Translations under genes and position numbers: made by a program
Part shown: positions 1 to 7,217 of the stretch, piece by piece
How the letters are laid out: each line of letters starts with the position of its first letter
Position numbering within the stretch: the first letter of the stretch is position 1
The notes under the pieces: generated by a model
Told to the model about the DNA's origin: nothing
Database searches by the model: none
The model's input: only the letters and a program-made list of their open reading frames with translations
Source: Desulfobulbus sp.
Lineage (GTDB): Bacteria; Desulfobacterota; Desulfobulbia; Desulfobulbales; Desulfobulbaceae
Length of the DNA stretch: 11,147 bases
NCBI GenBank assembly: GCA_030600525.1
Contig: JAUVLX010000090.1
Span: forward strand, 1-11,147
Direction: 5' to 3'

Positions 1-662
1 TAAGGGAGTGTGTCGTAGTAGCCAAGGCGATCAAGCTGGAGAAGGAGCGATTCTCTGATATCTCTGGCAGCTACTCCGGGAGGATCAAGACTCTGTACGA
101 TGCGTAGTGCTCCTTCTGCCTCATCTTCACTGCATTCACAGAATGTTAGTATGTCATTGATATTAGCATCGAGGAAGCCATGACCATCAAGATTGCCCAG
201 AATAAAAGTGGTTATTTGAGTATCCAGCTCGTTGAGCTGGAGGTGGGTCAATTGCCACAACAGAAACTGCTCAAGGCCAGGGGCGCTGGAGATAAAATCA
301 AATTGGGAGGGGGCGTCTGCGGGTGGCGTTTCCCGAGCAAAGGAAAAATCAGCGTCAAAGTTGTTGGCATAGTCTTCCCAGTTGGTGTCGGGAACATTTT
401 TTGTGCCGTCACCCTGGACCTGGCTGGTGACGACGGGTTCGCTGGTATCAACTGTTTCTTCGGCAGAAAGCGATTCTGGATTGTTTTCTTTTTGCTCTTG
501 GGGTGGGGCCTCTTCGAGCATGGGGTTCTGTTCAATCTCAGCCTGTAAGGCTTCGGTGAGCTCAAGGCGACCAAGCTGCAGCAGTTTAATGGCTTGGCGC
601 AGCTGAGGCGTCATTACCAATTTTTGTGCTAACTTAAGGCTTTGTCGAAGTTCCAGTGCCAT
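1..662 (-). CDS. rpoN: RNA polymerase sigma-54 factor (RpoN), N-terminal 220 codons, cut by the window edge
   Basis: Sigma-54 directs RNA polymerase to -24/-12 promoters that need an AAA+ activator. I translated the minus strand from the ATG at 662-660 and it is open to the window edge. Residues 1-50 form the Gln/Leu-rich region I that contacts activators, beginning MALELRQSLKLAQKLVMTPQ and continuing PQLRQAIKLLQL. An acidic, low-complexity linker (region II, about residues 50-115) follows. The start of the core-binding region includes SLDPPGVAARD, a strongly conserved sigma-54 motif, near residues 190-200. The full family length is about 450-500 residues, so roughly half is missing on the left. 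The Shine-Dalgarno is weak (GGCGAG, three bases before ATG). It lies 71 bp behind lptB on the same strand; lptB-rpoN adjacency is common in proteobacteria, so co-transcription is likely. No frameshift or stop was seen. Confidence 0.95.
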   Translation of the reverse strand, partial: MALELRQSLKLAQKLVMTPQLRQAIKLLQLGRLELTEALQAEIEQNPMLEEAPPQEQKENNPESLSAEETVDTSEPVVTSQVQGDGTKNVPDTNWEDYANNFDADFSFARETPPADAPSQFDFISSAPGLEQFLLWQLTHLQLNELDTQITTFILGNLDGHGFLDANINDILTFCECSEDEAEGALRIVQSLDPPGVAARDIRESLLLQLDRLGYYDTLP

Positions 663-733
663 GTGCTCGCCGATGGGACGTTAGAGACGCCCGGTTGAGT
701 GAAAAGGTATATTTAGAAATTTAGAATCAGTCC

Positions 734-1465
734 CTACATATGAAAATTATCACCCAGGTACATTTTACGGGCAATAACACTTTCGATAATATCTGTGGCT
801 ACTCCGCTGGTTAAAATTTTGCCGCTGTTCATGATATAGGCAAAATCGCAGACCTGGAGAGTCTCTCGTACATTGTGATCAGAGATGAGTACTCCTAACC
901 CTTTCTTTTTCAAGTCTCGAATAATTTGTTGCAAATCGGCTACAGAGAGAGGATCAACACCGGCAAACGGCTCATCGAGTAGGATGAATCGTGGACGTGT
1001 TGCAAGGGCTCTCATGATCTCCACCCTTCGCCGTTCTCCACCTGACAGAGCGTGTCCTTTGTTGTCGGCAAGGTGCTCGATCTTCAGGTCTACCAACAAC
1101 TCGCCGATTCGGTTGTTGATTTCATTCTTCGGGAGTCCAAGGGGCTCCAGCACTATCCGAACATTTTCTTCGACTGTCAGTTTTTTAAAGACTGATGGTT
1201 CCTGGGCCAGATAGGTAATGCCACGTCCCGCACGTTTATGTATCGGCAAGGAGGTAATGTCTTTGCCATCAAGATGGATAGACCCACTGCTGGGCCTGAC
1301 AAAACCAACGATGGAGTAAAAAGTTGTTGTTTTACCAGCACCATTAGGGCCAAGTAAGCCGACTACCGATGAGTCTTTGACCTGGAGATTGATCTGGTCA
1401 ACAACTCGTCGATGCCGGTACTCCTTGACAATGTTCCTTGTTTCAAGAAGGGCGGATGCTGTCAT
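734..1465 (-). CDS. lptB: LPS export ABC transporter ATP-binding protein LptB
   Basis: This is the cytoplasmic ATPase of the LptB2FGC complex, which extracts lipopolysaccharide from the inner membrane and drives it along the Lpt bridge. The 243-residue protein is of normal family length. It shows Walker A GPNGAGKT at 39-46, the Q-loop glutamine at 88, the signature LSGGE at 140-144, Walker B FILLDE at 160-165 and the switch histidine H197 in SDHNVR. The C-terminal YLGDNF resembles the YLGE/D-F ending typical of LptB. Its ATG (1465-1463) overlaps the lptA TGA in an ATGA arrangement and it has no strong Shine-Dalgarno, so translational coupling to lptA is likely. rpoN follows on the same strand. 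Branched-chain amino acid ABC ATPases (LivF/LivG) are the closest alternative, but the neighbours decide for LptB. Confidence 0.95.
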   Translation of the reverse strand: MTASALLETRNIVKEYRHRRVVDQINLQVKDSSVVGLLGPNGAGKTTTFYSIVGFVRPSSGSIHLDGKDITSLPIHKRAGRGITYLAQEPSVFKKLTVEENVRIVLEPLGLPKNEINNRIGELLVDLKIEHLADNKGHALSGGERRRVEIMRALATRPRFILLDEPFAGVDPLSVADLQQIIRDLKKKGLGVLISDHNVRETLQVCDFAYIMNSGKILTSGVATDIIESVIARKMYLGDNFHM

Positions 1466-1995
1466 TTTTTCTTGTCAGAATCAGGGTGAAGGATTGCCTT
1501 GACCCTGCCCGGCTTGCTCTGGTCCTGTTCGACGATGGATCTTTTTTCGTCAAGATAGTAAGTAATTGTTTTTCCGGTAACCATGTTCTGTCCCTGCCAG
1601 GCTTTGGCATTGCCGGTAAGAATGACCTTGCGATCTTTTGCAAAGTAGTCCATACGGTTGCCGGTTCCAAGCCAATCCCCTTGGACAACCTCTACATTTT
1701 TTTTACAGATCAACCGATGTACCTGACTCGAGCCTTCCTTGCCAGAGGAATTTTTTTGCTGGGTGTAGTAAACTGTCATTTCGTCGGAACGAATGCTGAT
1801 GTCTCCCTGCTTGGCATCTACATTACCGAGAAAAACAACCGAATTAGCGTCTTCTTGGGAAATCATCCGGTCGGCTTCTATATGGATTGGTGCGTCTGAT
1901 TCCTCGGCAGTAACAGTCAGACAGCTCATGAAGAGCAGGATGAAAATGGCGGGCAGTGTCAGTTTTTTGCTGAATAGCATTAAGGTGCGTTGCAT
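1462..1995 (-). CDS. lptA: LPS transport periplasmic protein LptA (OstA-like)
   Basis: LptA forms the periplasmic beta-jellyroll bridge that carries lipopolysaccharide from LptC in the inner membrane to LptD in the outer membrane. The 177-residue product has a Sec signal: basic start (MQRTLMLFSKK), hydrophobic core at about 12-24 and probable signal peptidase I cleavage after TVTA (residue 30). C25 lies in FMSC, which is a poor lipobox, so I do not call a lipoprotein. The mature part follows the OstA/LptA pattern, opening with PIHIEADRM, then repeated short beta strands (VVFLGNVDAKQGDISIRSDE, later VILTGNAKAWQG) and a basic tail ending DSDKKK. The start is supported by GAGGG (2002-2006 on the plus strand) six bases upstream. 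It is the first gene of lptA-lptB-rpoN and diverges from argB. lptC is not upstream, unlike in many genomes. Confidence 0.9.
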   Translation of the reverse strand: MQRTLMLFSKKLTLPAIFILLFMSCLTVTAEESDAPIHIEADRMISQEDANSVVFLGNVDAKQGDISIRSDEMTVYYTQQKNSSGKEGSSQVHRLICKKNVEVVQGDWLGTGNRMDYFAKDRKVILTGNAKAWQGQNMVTGKTITYYLDEKRSIVEQDQSKPGRVKAILHPDSDKKK

Positions 1996-2062
1996 GCGTG
2001 GCCCTCAAAATATGCGCAAAATTAAATTTCTGGTGTCTTGGATTACTTCTTGCAAGCTGCGC

Positions 2063-2091
2063 ATCCTACTTGGTTCCTTTTGAAATGTAAA
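2063..2091 (-). promoter_or_regulatory. Candidate sigma-70 promoter for lptA-lptB-rpoN
   Basis: On the minus strand, TTTACA (plus positions 2086-2091, five of six matches to TTGACA) is followed after exactly 17 bases by TAGGAT (2063-2068, four of six matches to TATAAT). This would start transcription near 2056 and give a leader of about 60 nt before lptA. The -35 box is one arm of the inverted repeat at 2086-2100. This was found by eye, with no experimental support. Confidence 0.4.
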
Positions 2092-2100
2092 GAATTTACA
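2086..2100. promoter_or_regulatory. Perfect inverted repeat TGTAAA-N3-TTTACA, possible operator
   Basis: Six-base arms TGTAAA and TTTACA are separated by GAA. The left arm coincides with the proposed -35 of the lptA promoter, so a dimeric regulator bound here could block lptA. I do not recognise the motif as belonging to a specific regulator. AT-rich six-base arms can also occur by chance. Confidence 0.3.
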
Positions 2101-2136
2101 AGAGGTTCGTTTTAATCTAGCCACATAAGACAACTA

Positions 2137-2165
2137 TTTACACCCTTTGGAACGGTGAGTACAGT
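2137..2165 (+). promoter_or_regulatory. Candidate sigma-70 promoter for the argB operon
   Basis: TTTACA (2137-2142, five of six matches) and TACAGT (2160-2165, four of six) are separated by 17 bases. The expected start is near 2172, leaving a leader of about 53 nt before the argB ATG at 2225. The inverted repeat at 2176-2193 lies just downstream of this start. Prediction by eye only. Confidence 0.4.
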
Positions 2166-2175
2166 GCACAACACA

Positions 2176-2193
2176 ATATTTGGCTGCAAATAT
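2176..2193. promoter_or_regulatory. 18-bp palindrome ATATTTG-N4-CAAATAT, possible argB operator or leader hairpin
   Basis: Seven-base arms are perfect and flank GCTG. The 18-bp size equals that of an ARG box, the ArgR half-operator, and the site lies just after the predicted argB transcription start, where a repressor would block initiation. The arms do not match the E. coli ARG-box core TGAAT, so ArgR is only one candidate. If transcribed, it could also form a small weak hairpin ahead of the ribosome binding site. Confidence 0.35.
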
Positions 2194-2224
2194 CAGGTAA
2201 CTCTCTTTGGGGCAAAGGAAAAAA

Positions 2225-3109
2225 ATGCAGGAAGGAATTATTAAAGCAAAAGTGCTGGTGGAATCTCTGCCATATATTCGTGAGTTCTATGGGAAAACGG
2301 TCGTCATAAAATATGGGGGCCATGCCATGGTGGATGAAGAGCTGAAACGCAAGTTTGCACTGGATGTGATCCTAATGAAATATATCGGAATTAATCCGGT
2401 TATTGTTCATGGCGGGGGACCACAGATTAACCGATTCCTTGAGAAGATGCAGATGAAGCCCAATTATGTTCAGGGGATGCGAGTCACCGACGGGGAAACC
2501 ATGGATGTGGTGGAGATGGTTTTGGTCGGTAAAGTCAATAAAGAAATCGTCGGCCTCATAAACCATTGCGGGGGGAAGGCGGTTGGCCTTTCCGGTCGTG
2601 ATGGAGACCTGGTGCAGGCGAGAAAACTCACCCTGCATGCCAAGCCTGAAGGAGTTGATCGACCACCGGAATTGATCGACCTGGGACGGGTTGGTGAGGT
2701 GACGAAAGTAAATCCAAAAATTCTTGCAACACTGGAGCGAGAGGATTTTATTCCTGTGATTGCTCCGGTTGGCGTTGGTGATGATGGGCAGGCATTTAAT
2801 ATTAATGCTGATCTTGTAGCCGGAGCCATTGCAGCTGAGTTGAACGCTGTCAAGCTTATACTGCTCACTGACGTTGAAGGCGTGAAGGATGGTAAGGGTG
2901 AATTGATCTCCACTGTTCAGCATGACCAGGTCGAAGAGTTGATTGATGCCGGAGTAATTAGCGGCGGTATGATTCCTAAGGTTAATTGTTGCCAGACATC
3001 GCTCGAAAAAGGTGTGGGTAAGGCTCACATTATTGATGGTCGGCAAGAACACGCAATATTATTGGAAATTTTCACCCGTGAGGGTATTGGAACGGAGATT
3101 GTATCATGA
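2225..3109 (+). CDS. argB: Acetylglutamate kinase, arginine-sensitive type
   Basis: ArgB phosphorylates N-acetylglutamate with ATP, the second step of arginine synthesis. I chose the ATG at 2225 (294 residues) over an in-frame TTG at 2207 because AAAGGA (2214-2219) lies five bases before the ATG. Motifs include KYGG at 29-32, HGGGPQ at 62-67, GMRVTDG around R86, GLSGRDG at 121-127, FNINAD at 191-196 and GGMIPK ending at K252; the lysines at 29 and 252 and D196 match catalytic positions of the amino acid kinase family. The N-terminal helix region ending LPYIREFYGK and the C-terminal EHAILLEIFTREGIGT resemble arginine-inhibited hexameric enzymes such as those of Thermotoga and Pseudomonas, so arginine feedback is inferred. 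It is the first gene of the operon, and its stop overlaps the argD start (ATGA, 3106-3109). Confidence 0.96.
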   Translation: MQEGIIKAKVLVESLPYIREFYGKTVVIKYGGHAMVDEELKRKFALDVILMKYIGINPVIVHGGGPQINRFLEKMQMKPNYVQGMRVTDGETMDVVEMVLVGKVNKEIVGLINHCGGKAVGLSGRDGDLVQARKLTLHAKPEGVDRPPELIDLGRVGEVTKVNPKILATLEREDFIPVIAPVGVGDDGQAFNINADLVAGAIAAELNAVKLILLTDVEGVKDGKGELISTVQHDQVEELIDAGVISGGMIPKVNCCQTSLEKGVGKAHIIDGRQEHAILLEIFTREGIGTEIVS

Positions 3110-4302
3110 GTAATGCAAGTTGGGCAGAGAGAGGGAATAAAGCATTTATAGGTACCTATAGCCGCTTTCCTGTCATGATGGTGAAAGGTAAGGGGTGTCA
3201 GCTTTGGGACGCAGATGGACAGAAATATCTTGATTTTTTGTCCGGAATAGCAGTCTGTTCCCTGGGCCATTGTCATCCTGCTGTTACCGCAGCGATTACT
3301 GAACAGGCCCAGACGCTTGTTCATGTTTCAAACCTGTTTCACACCCAGTCGCAGATAGAACTGGCAGAATTATTGACAAACAATACCTTTGCTGACCGGG
3401 TATTTATGTCTAATTCCGGTGCAGAAGCCAATGAAGCAGCTATTAAGCTGGCCAGGTTGTATAGCGGTGAAGGGAGATATGAGATCATCACCCTCTCAGG
3501 GTCCTTTCATGGGAGGACCCTTGCAACCTTGGCAGCAACCGGTCAACCTAAGTTTCATGAGGGGTTTGAGCCACTTCCTGCAGGCTTTGTCCATGCAGAG
3601 TTTGGCGATCCGCAAAAGGTCGAGCAACTGATCACCGATAAGACCTGTGCAATTTTTTGCGAGCCGTTGCAGGGAGAGGGCGGGGTGCGACCACTGGATG
3701 GAAGCTACTTGCAAGCCTTGCGTGACTTGTGCGATGAACACAACCTGCTGCTCATTTTTGATGAGATCCAGACCGGCATGGGACGGACCGGTACACTCTT
3801 TGGTTACCAGCAGACAGGTGTGGTGCCGGATATCATGACGTCGGCCAAAGCACTGGGCAATGGGCTGCCCATAGGGGCAATGCTCACCACTGGTGAAATT
3901 GCAGAAGCCTTTGGGGTTGGGAGCCATGGTTCAACCTTTGGTGGTAATCCTGTGGCAGCTGCAGCTGCCGTGGCCGTGATGAAGGAAATGCTGACGGAAG
4001 AGTTTCTGCCAGCTGTTCAGGAGAAGAGTCAGTATTTTATCAAGAGACTGGAAGAGGTGGCGGACAGATTTCCAACGCTGGCAACAGGGGTTCGAGGTCA
4101 AGGGTTGCTACTGGGACTCATCTTAAGTGAGAAAGGCAGAGAGCATGGCGCGGGCATTGTGCAGCGAATGTTTGAACGTGGGGTGGTGATTAATTTTGCT
4201 GGTAACAAGGTGCTTCGCTTTGTACCGCCACTGGTTGTCACTCACGAGGAAATTGATAAGGTTGTGGAAGAGCTTGTCGTGGTTCTGGCAGAGTTGGACT
4301 GA
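3106..4302 (+). CDS. argD: Acetylornithine aminotransferase
   Basis: This PLP-dependent class III aminotransferase converts N-acetylglutamate semialdehyde to N-acetylornithine, using glutamate as amino donor. It has 398 residues, the normal length. Visible motifs are SGAEANE at 104-110 (phosphate binding), GSFHGRT at 132-138, FDEIQTG at 218-224 (the aspartate contacts the pyridine nitrogen), TSAKALGNG with the Schiff-base K248, and HGSTFGGNP at 274-282. GGAG (3094-3097) lies eight bases before the ATG, inside argB, and the two genes share ATGA, so coupling is likely. Some ArgD enzymes also act on N-succinyl-diaminopimelate. With dapF and dapA downstream such a dual role is possible, but the sequence does not decide it. 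Other class III aminotransferases (for example RocD) are less likely given the neighbours. Confidence 0.96.
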   Translation: MSNASWAERGNKAFIGTYSRFPVMMVKGKGCQLWDADGQKYLDFLSGIAVCSLGHCHPAVTAAITEQAQTLVHVSNLFHTQSQIELAELLTNNTFADRVFMSNSGAEANEAAIKLARLYSGEGRYEIITLSGSFHGRTLATLAATGQPKFHEGFEPLPAGFVHAEFGDPQKVEQLITDKTCAIFCEPLQGEGGVRPLDGSYLQALRDLCDEHNLLLIFDEIQTGMGRTGTLFGYQQTGVVPDIMTSAKALGNGLPIGAMLTTGEIAEAFGVGSHGSTFGGNPVAAAAAVAVMKEMLTEEFLPAVQEKSQYFIKRLEEVADRFPTLATGVRGQGLLLGLILSEKGREHGAGIVQRMFERGVVINFAGNKVLRFVPPLVVTHEEIDKVVEELVVVLAELD

Positions 4303-4328
4303 GTTCGCTGAAATTATAGGTACGCACG

Positions 4329-4886
4329 ATGGACTGGCTTTCACTTATAGCCTTGGCTGTGGCCCTAGCCATGGATGCCTTTGCGGTTGCTTTGGCTGCA
4401 GGGTCGATCCTGTGCCCTTTAACATTTCGTCCTTGCTTTCGGCTTTCTTTCCATTTCGGCCTGTTTCAGGGGCTGATGCCTGTTATGGGGTGGCTTGCCG
4501 GGGTGACTCTCCAAGGGTTCGTTAGCAGGTGGAGCCATTGGATTGCTCTTTTGCTGCTTACTGGCGTCGGCGGTCGAATGATTTACGAGGCCCTGCACGC
4601 TGAAGAGGAAGAGCGGCGCAACACAGACCCGAGTAAGGGACTGACCATGGTGGCTCTTTCGGTTGCGACCAGTATAGATGCCCTGGCCGTTGGCATTACC
4701 CTGGCAATGATTGATGTGGTTGTCTGGGTGCCGGCTCTTGTCATAGGTACCATCGCCTGTATCTTTACTGTGGTAGGGCTGTTGCTTGGTTCTCGGGTAG
4801 GACGGGTTTGGGGAAAGCGGGTAGAGGTAATCGGGGGGGCTGTACTTATCTTTATCGGTCTAAAAATAGTCGTCTCCTCCCTTTGA
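4329..4886 (+). CDS. mntP: Manganese efflux pump MntP
   Basis: MntP (formerly YebN, DUF204) is an inner-membrane exporter that removes excess manganese. The 185-residue product has about six hydrophobic segments (roughly 3-23, 37-58, 68-88, 105-126, 131-154 and 165-184) arranged as two similar halves. Each half carries the family's buried aspartate motif: AMDAFAV with D16 and SIDALAV with D117. The charged loop at about 91-103 (AEEEERRN) separates the halves. It starts 26 bp after argD with only a modest Shine-Dalgarno (TAGGT). No room exists for a yybP-ykoY manganese riboswitch between argD and mntP, so expression probably follows the arginine operon. Base composition resembles that of its neighbours. 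A 148-bp gap follows before argF. The family assignment is firm; the substrate is inferred from the family. Confidence 0.9.
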   Translation: MDWLSLIALAVALAMDAFAVALAAGSILCPLTFRPCFRLSFHFGLFQGLMPVMGWLAGVTLQGFVSRWSHWIALLLLTGVGGRMIYEALHAEEEERRNTDPSKGLTMVALSVATSIDALAVGITLAMIDVVVWVPALVIGTIACIFTVVGLLLGSRVGRVWGKRVEVIGGAVLIFIGLKIVVSSL

Positions 4887-4910
4887 GGTCGGTATATCTG
4901 GAAAATCCCT

Positions 4911-4938
4911 TTGCAAAACTGCTGTTTTTTTGTATCAG
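4911..4938 (+). promoter_or_regulatory. Weak candidate internal promoter before argF
   Basis: The 148-bp gap 4887-5034 is by far the largest inside the arg cluster. It holds TTGCAA (4911-4916) and TATCAG (4933-4938), separated by 16 bases. Both boxes are imperfect. An internal promoter would let argF-argG-argH be expressed apart from argB-argD-mntP. No clear riboswitch, attenuator or strong terminator is visible in this gap. Confidence 0.2.
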
Positions 4939-5034
4939 TTAAAGTTTTTACTTGGCGACTGGGTGGAGTTGTAAGATAGCGTGATTTTTACAGACCTCAG
5001 TGCCGCAGCAGACCCGGAGCGAAGGGGGCAAAAA

Positions 5035-5946
5035 ATGAGCAAACATGTATTGGCATTGGAGCAGTTTAACCGACAGCAGTTGCAATCTATTATAGACAGG
5101 GCTATTGAACTCAAGAAAGAACGTAAACAGGGCGTCCGTCATGAGCAGCTTGCTGGAAGGACAATCTGTCTGCTTTTTGACAAACCTTCAACCCGAACCC
5201 GGGTTTCTTTTGAAGCTGCAATGTACGGGCTGGGCGGGAATGTTATTTTTATGTCCAGTAAAGATTCGCAGCTTGGTCGGGGGGAACCTTTAAAAGACAC
5301 CGCCAGGGTGCTGGCGCGATATGTTGATGGTATTGTTGTCAGGACTTTTGGCCAGGAAATCGTTGAAGAGCTGGCTCGTTACAGCAATGTACCGGTTATT
5401 AATGCCCTGACCGACTTGTATCACCCCTGCCAGATACTCAGTGATGTAATGACCGTCATTGAAAAGAAAGGGGCATTGGAAAAATTAAAGGTTGCCTGGA
5501 TCGGTGACGGCAATAACATGGCCAATTCATGGATTGAGGCTGCCTCTATTTTGGGTTTTGCCCTTACCCTTGCCTGTCCGCAGGGTTTTGATCCCGATGA
5601 AAAGGTTCTGGCTCGATCAAAAGAGCGAGCATCGCAACCGATAACATTGTTGCGTGACCCGGCTGAAGTAATTCAAGATGCCGACGTCGTTAATGTGGAT
5701 GTGTGGGCATCCATGGGCCAGGAAGATGAGCAGGAAGAGCGGTTGGAGCTTTTTCAACCCTATCAGCTGGACCAGGATCTCTTGGAAAAAGCAAAAGACG
5801 ATGCAGTGGTACTGCATTGCCTTCCAGCCCATCGTGGCGAAGAAATCACTGAAGATGTACTTGAGGGGCCGCAGAGTGTGGCCTTTGATCAAGCAGAAAA
5901 TAAAATGCATATTCACAAAGCGCTTCTGGATCAGTTTATTGCTTGA
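5035..5946 (+). CDS. argF: Ornithine carbamoyltransferase, anabolic
   Basis: The enzyme joins ornithine and carbamoyl phosphate to make citrulline in the cytoplasm. I chose the ATG at 5035 (303 residues) because AAGGGGG (5022-5028) lies six bases upstream. An in-frame GTG at 4981 would add 18 residues that do not resemble the family. Carbamoyl phosphate is bound by STRTR at 52-56 and HPCQ at 130-133. Ornithine is bound by DGNNMANSW at 158-166 and the DVWASMGQE loop at 222-230. The catalytic cysteine lies in HCLPAHRG at 261-268. The SMG loop and HCLP motif separate it from aspartate carbamoyltransferase. Placement with argG and argH supports the anabolic role. argG follows after 62 bp. Confidence 0.97.
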   Translation: MSKHVLALEQFNRQQLQSIIDRAIELKKERKQGVRHEQLAGRTICLLFDKPSTRTRVSFEAAMYGLGGNVIFMSSKDSQLGRGEPLKDTARVLARYVDGIVVRTFGQEIVEELARYSNVPVINALTDLYHPCQILSDVMTVIEKKGALEKLKVAWIGDGNNMANSWIEAASILGFALTLACPQGFDPDEKVLARSKERASQPITLLRDPAEVIQDADVVNVDVWASMGQEDEQEERLELFQPYQLDQDLLEKAKDDAVVLHCLPAHRGEEITEDVLEGPQSVAFDQAENKMHIHKALLDQFIA

Positions 5947-6008
5947 GAGAAGACTGTGTGGACTTGTGTGAATTCGATAAGAGTATGAGTTAAGGTTAAT
6001 ATTGAGCT

Positions 6009-7205
6009 ATGAGTGTAGATAAAATAGTGCTTGCCTATTCCGGCGGGCTGGATACATCGGTTATTTTAAAGTGGTTGAGTGAAGAGTATGAGTGCCCGGT
6101 TATTGCTTATGCTGCAGATATAGGACAGCAGGAAGATTGGGATGCCGTACGCCGCAAGGGGCTGGCAACGGGTGCAGAAAAAGTGATTATATCTGACCTG
6201 CAGGAAGAGTTTGTCCGCGATTTTATTTTCCCAGCATTCAGAGCTAACGCTATTTACGAAGGGTCCTACCTGCTGGGTACCTCCTTGGCACGTCCGCTTA
6301 TTAGTAAGGAGCAGGTGCGCATAGCTCAAGAAGAGGGTGCAGATGCCGTAAGCCACGGTGCTACTGGTAAGGGCAACGATCAGGTCAGATTTGAACTGAG
6401 TTACCTTGCACTCAATCCACGATTGAACATCATTGCCCCATGGCGAACCTGGGATTTGAATTCCCGCAAGAAGCTGGTGGCTTTTGCCAAAGAACGCGAT
6501 ATTCCGGTTCCGGTAACTAAAAAGAATCCCTACAGTTCCGATGAGAACCTGCTCCATATCAGTTTTGAAGGGGGGATTCTCGAAGATCCGTGGAACGAAC
6601 CTGACGAAGATATGTTTAAGTTATCGGTCTCTCCGGAAAAAGCACCTGATAAGCCCACCTATATTGAAATGGACTTTGAACAGGGGACTCCTGTAGCTAT
6701 AGACGGTGAACGGTTGGGTCCGGTCGCGCTGATGAAACGCCTTAATACCTTGGGTGGAGAGAACGGAATCGGTCGTCTTGACCTTGTGGAAAATCGTTTT
6801 GTGGGGATGAAATCACGAGGAATATACGAAACACCAGGCGGGAGTATTCTGCGTGTCGGACACCGGGATCTGGAATCCATTACCATGGATAGAGAAGTCT
6901 TAAGTATCCGGGATTCTCTTGTTCCCCGCTATTCAACCCTTATTTACAATGGTTTCTGGTTCTCACCGGAAATGGAGTTGTTGCAGAAAACAATGGATGA
7001 TGCTCAGGGAACGGTGAACGGAACTGTGCGTTTGAAATTGTATAAAGGTAACTGTATACCCGTCGGTCGTAAATCAGATAATTCACTGTATTCCGAGTCT
7101 TATGCTACCTTTGAAGAAGACGAGGTTTATAACCAGGGGGATGCCACCGGCTTTATCCGCCTTAATTCGTTGCGCCTTCAGATCCTGGCCTTGAACAGGA
7201 AGTAA
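6009..7205 (+). CDS. argG: Argininosuccinate synthase
   Basis: ArgG condenses citrulline and aspartate with ATP to argininosuccinate. The 398-residue length fits the common short (type 1) form. The N-terminal P-loop-like PP-motif SGGLDTS lies at 11-17, YEGSYLLGTSLARPL at 83-97 and GATGKGNDQVRFE at 117-129; these are the ATP and citrulline/aspartate binding segments of the family. The start is fixed by the family's usual short lead before the PP-motif. The Shine-Dalgarno is poor: AAGG is 13 bases away and a GAG only two bases away. A three-codon ATG AGT TAA lies just upstream at 5985-5993. It is followed 12 bp later by argH. Confidence 0.97.
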   Translation: MSVDKIVLAYSGGLDTSVILKWLSEEYECPVIAYAADIGQQEDWDAVRRKGLATGAEKVIISDLQEEFVRDFIFPAFRANAIYEGSYLLGTSLARPLISKEQVRIAQEEGADAVSHGATGKGNDQVRFELSYLALNPRLNIIAPWRTWDLNSRKKLVAFAKERDIPVPVTKKNPYSSDENLLHISFEGGILEDPWNEPDEDMFKLSVSPEKAPDKPTYIEMDFEQGTPVAIDGERLGPVALMKRLNTLGGENGIGRLDLVENRFVGMKSRGIYETPGGSILRVGHRDLESITMDREVLSIRDSLVPRYSTLIYNGFWFSPEMELLQKTMDDAQGTVNGTVRLKLYKGNCIPVGRKSDNSLYSESYATFEEDEVYNQGDATGFIRLNSLRLQILALNRK

Positions 7206-7217
7206 GAGTAAGAGACT

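Noticed and set aside
180..606. Three overlapping open frames (180-548 plus, 382-606 plus, 248-574 minus)
   Set aside because: They lie across the region II linker of rpoN in other frames. Their composition is low-complexity and resembles no family, while the rpoN frame carries conserved motifs.
1996..2224. Search for a sigma-54 (-24/-12) promoter, suggested by the nearby rpoN
   Set aside because: No TGGCAC-N5-TTGC-like pair with correct spacing was seen on either strand here, nor in the gaps before argF and dapA.
2372..3052. Long minus-strand open frame of 226 codons opposite argB
   Set aside because: It is antisense to a certain gene with full ArgB motifs, shows no recognisable domain, and has no promoter or ribosome site that I can see.
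4915..4931. Possible intrinsic terminator after mntP (AAAAC-TGCT-GTTTT running into Ts)
   Set aside because: The stem is only five pairs with a single G-C pair, too weak to call.
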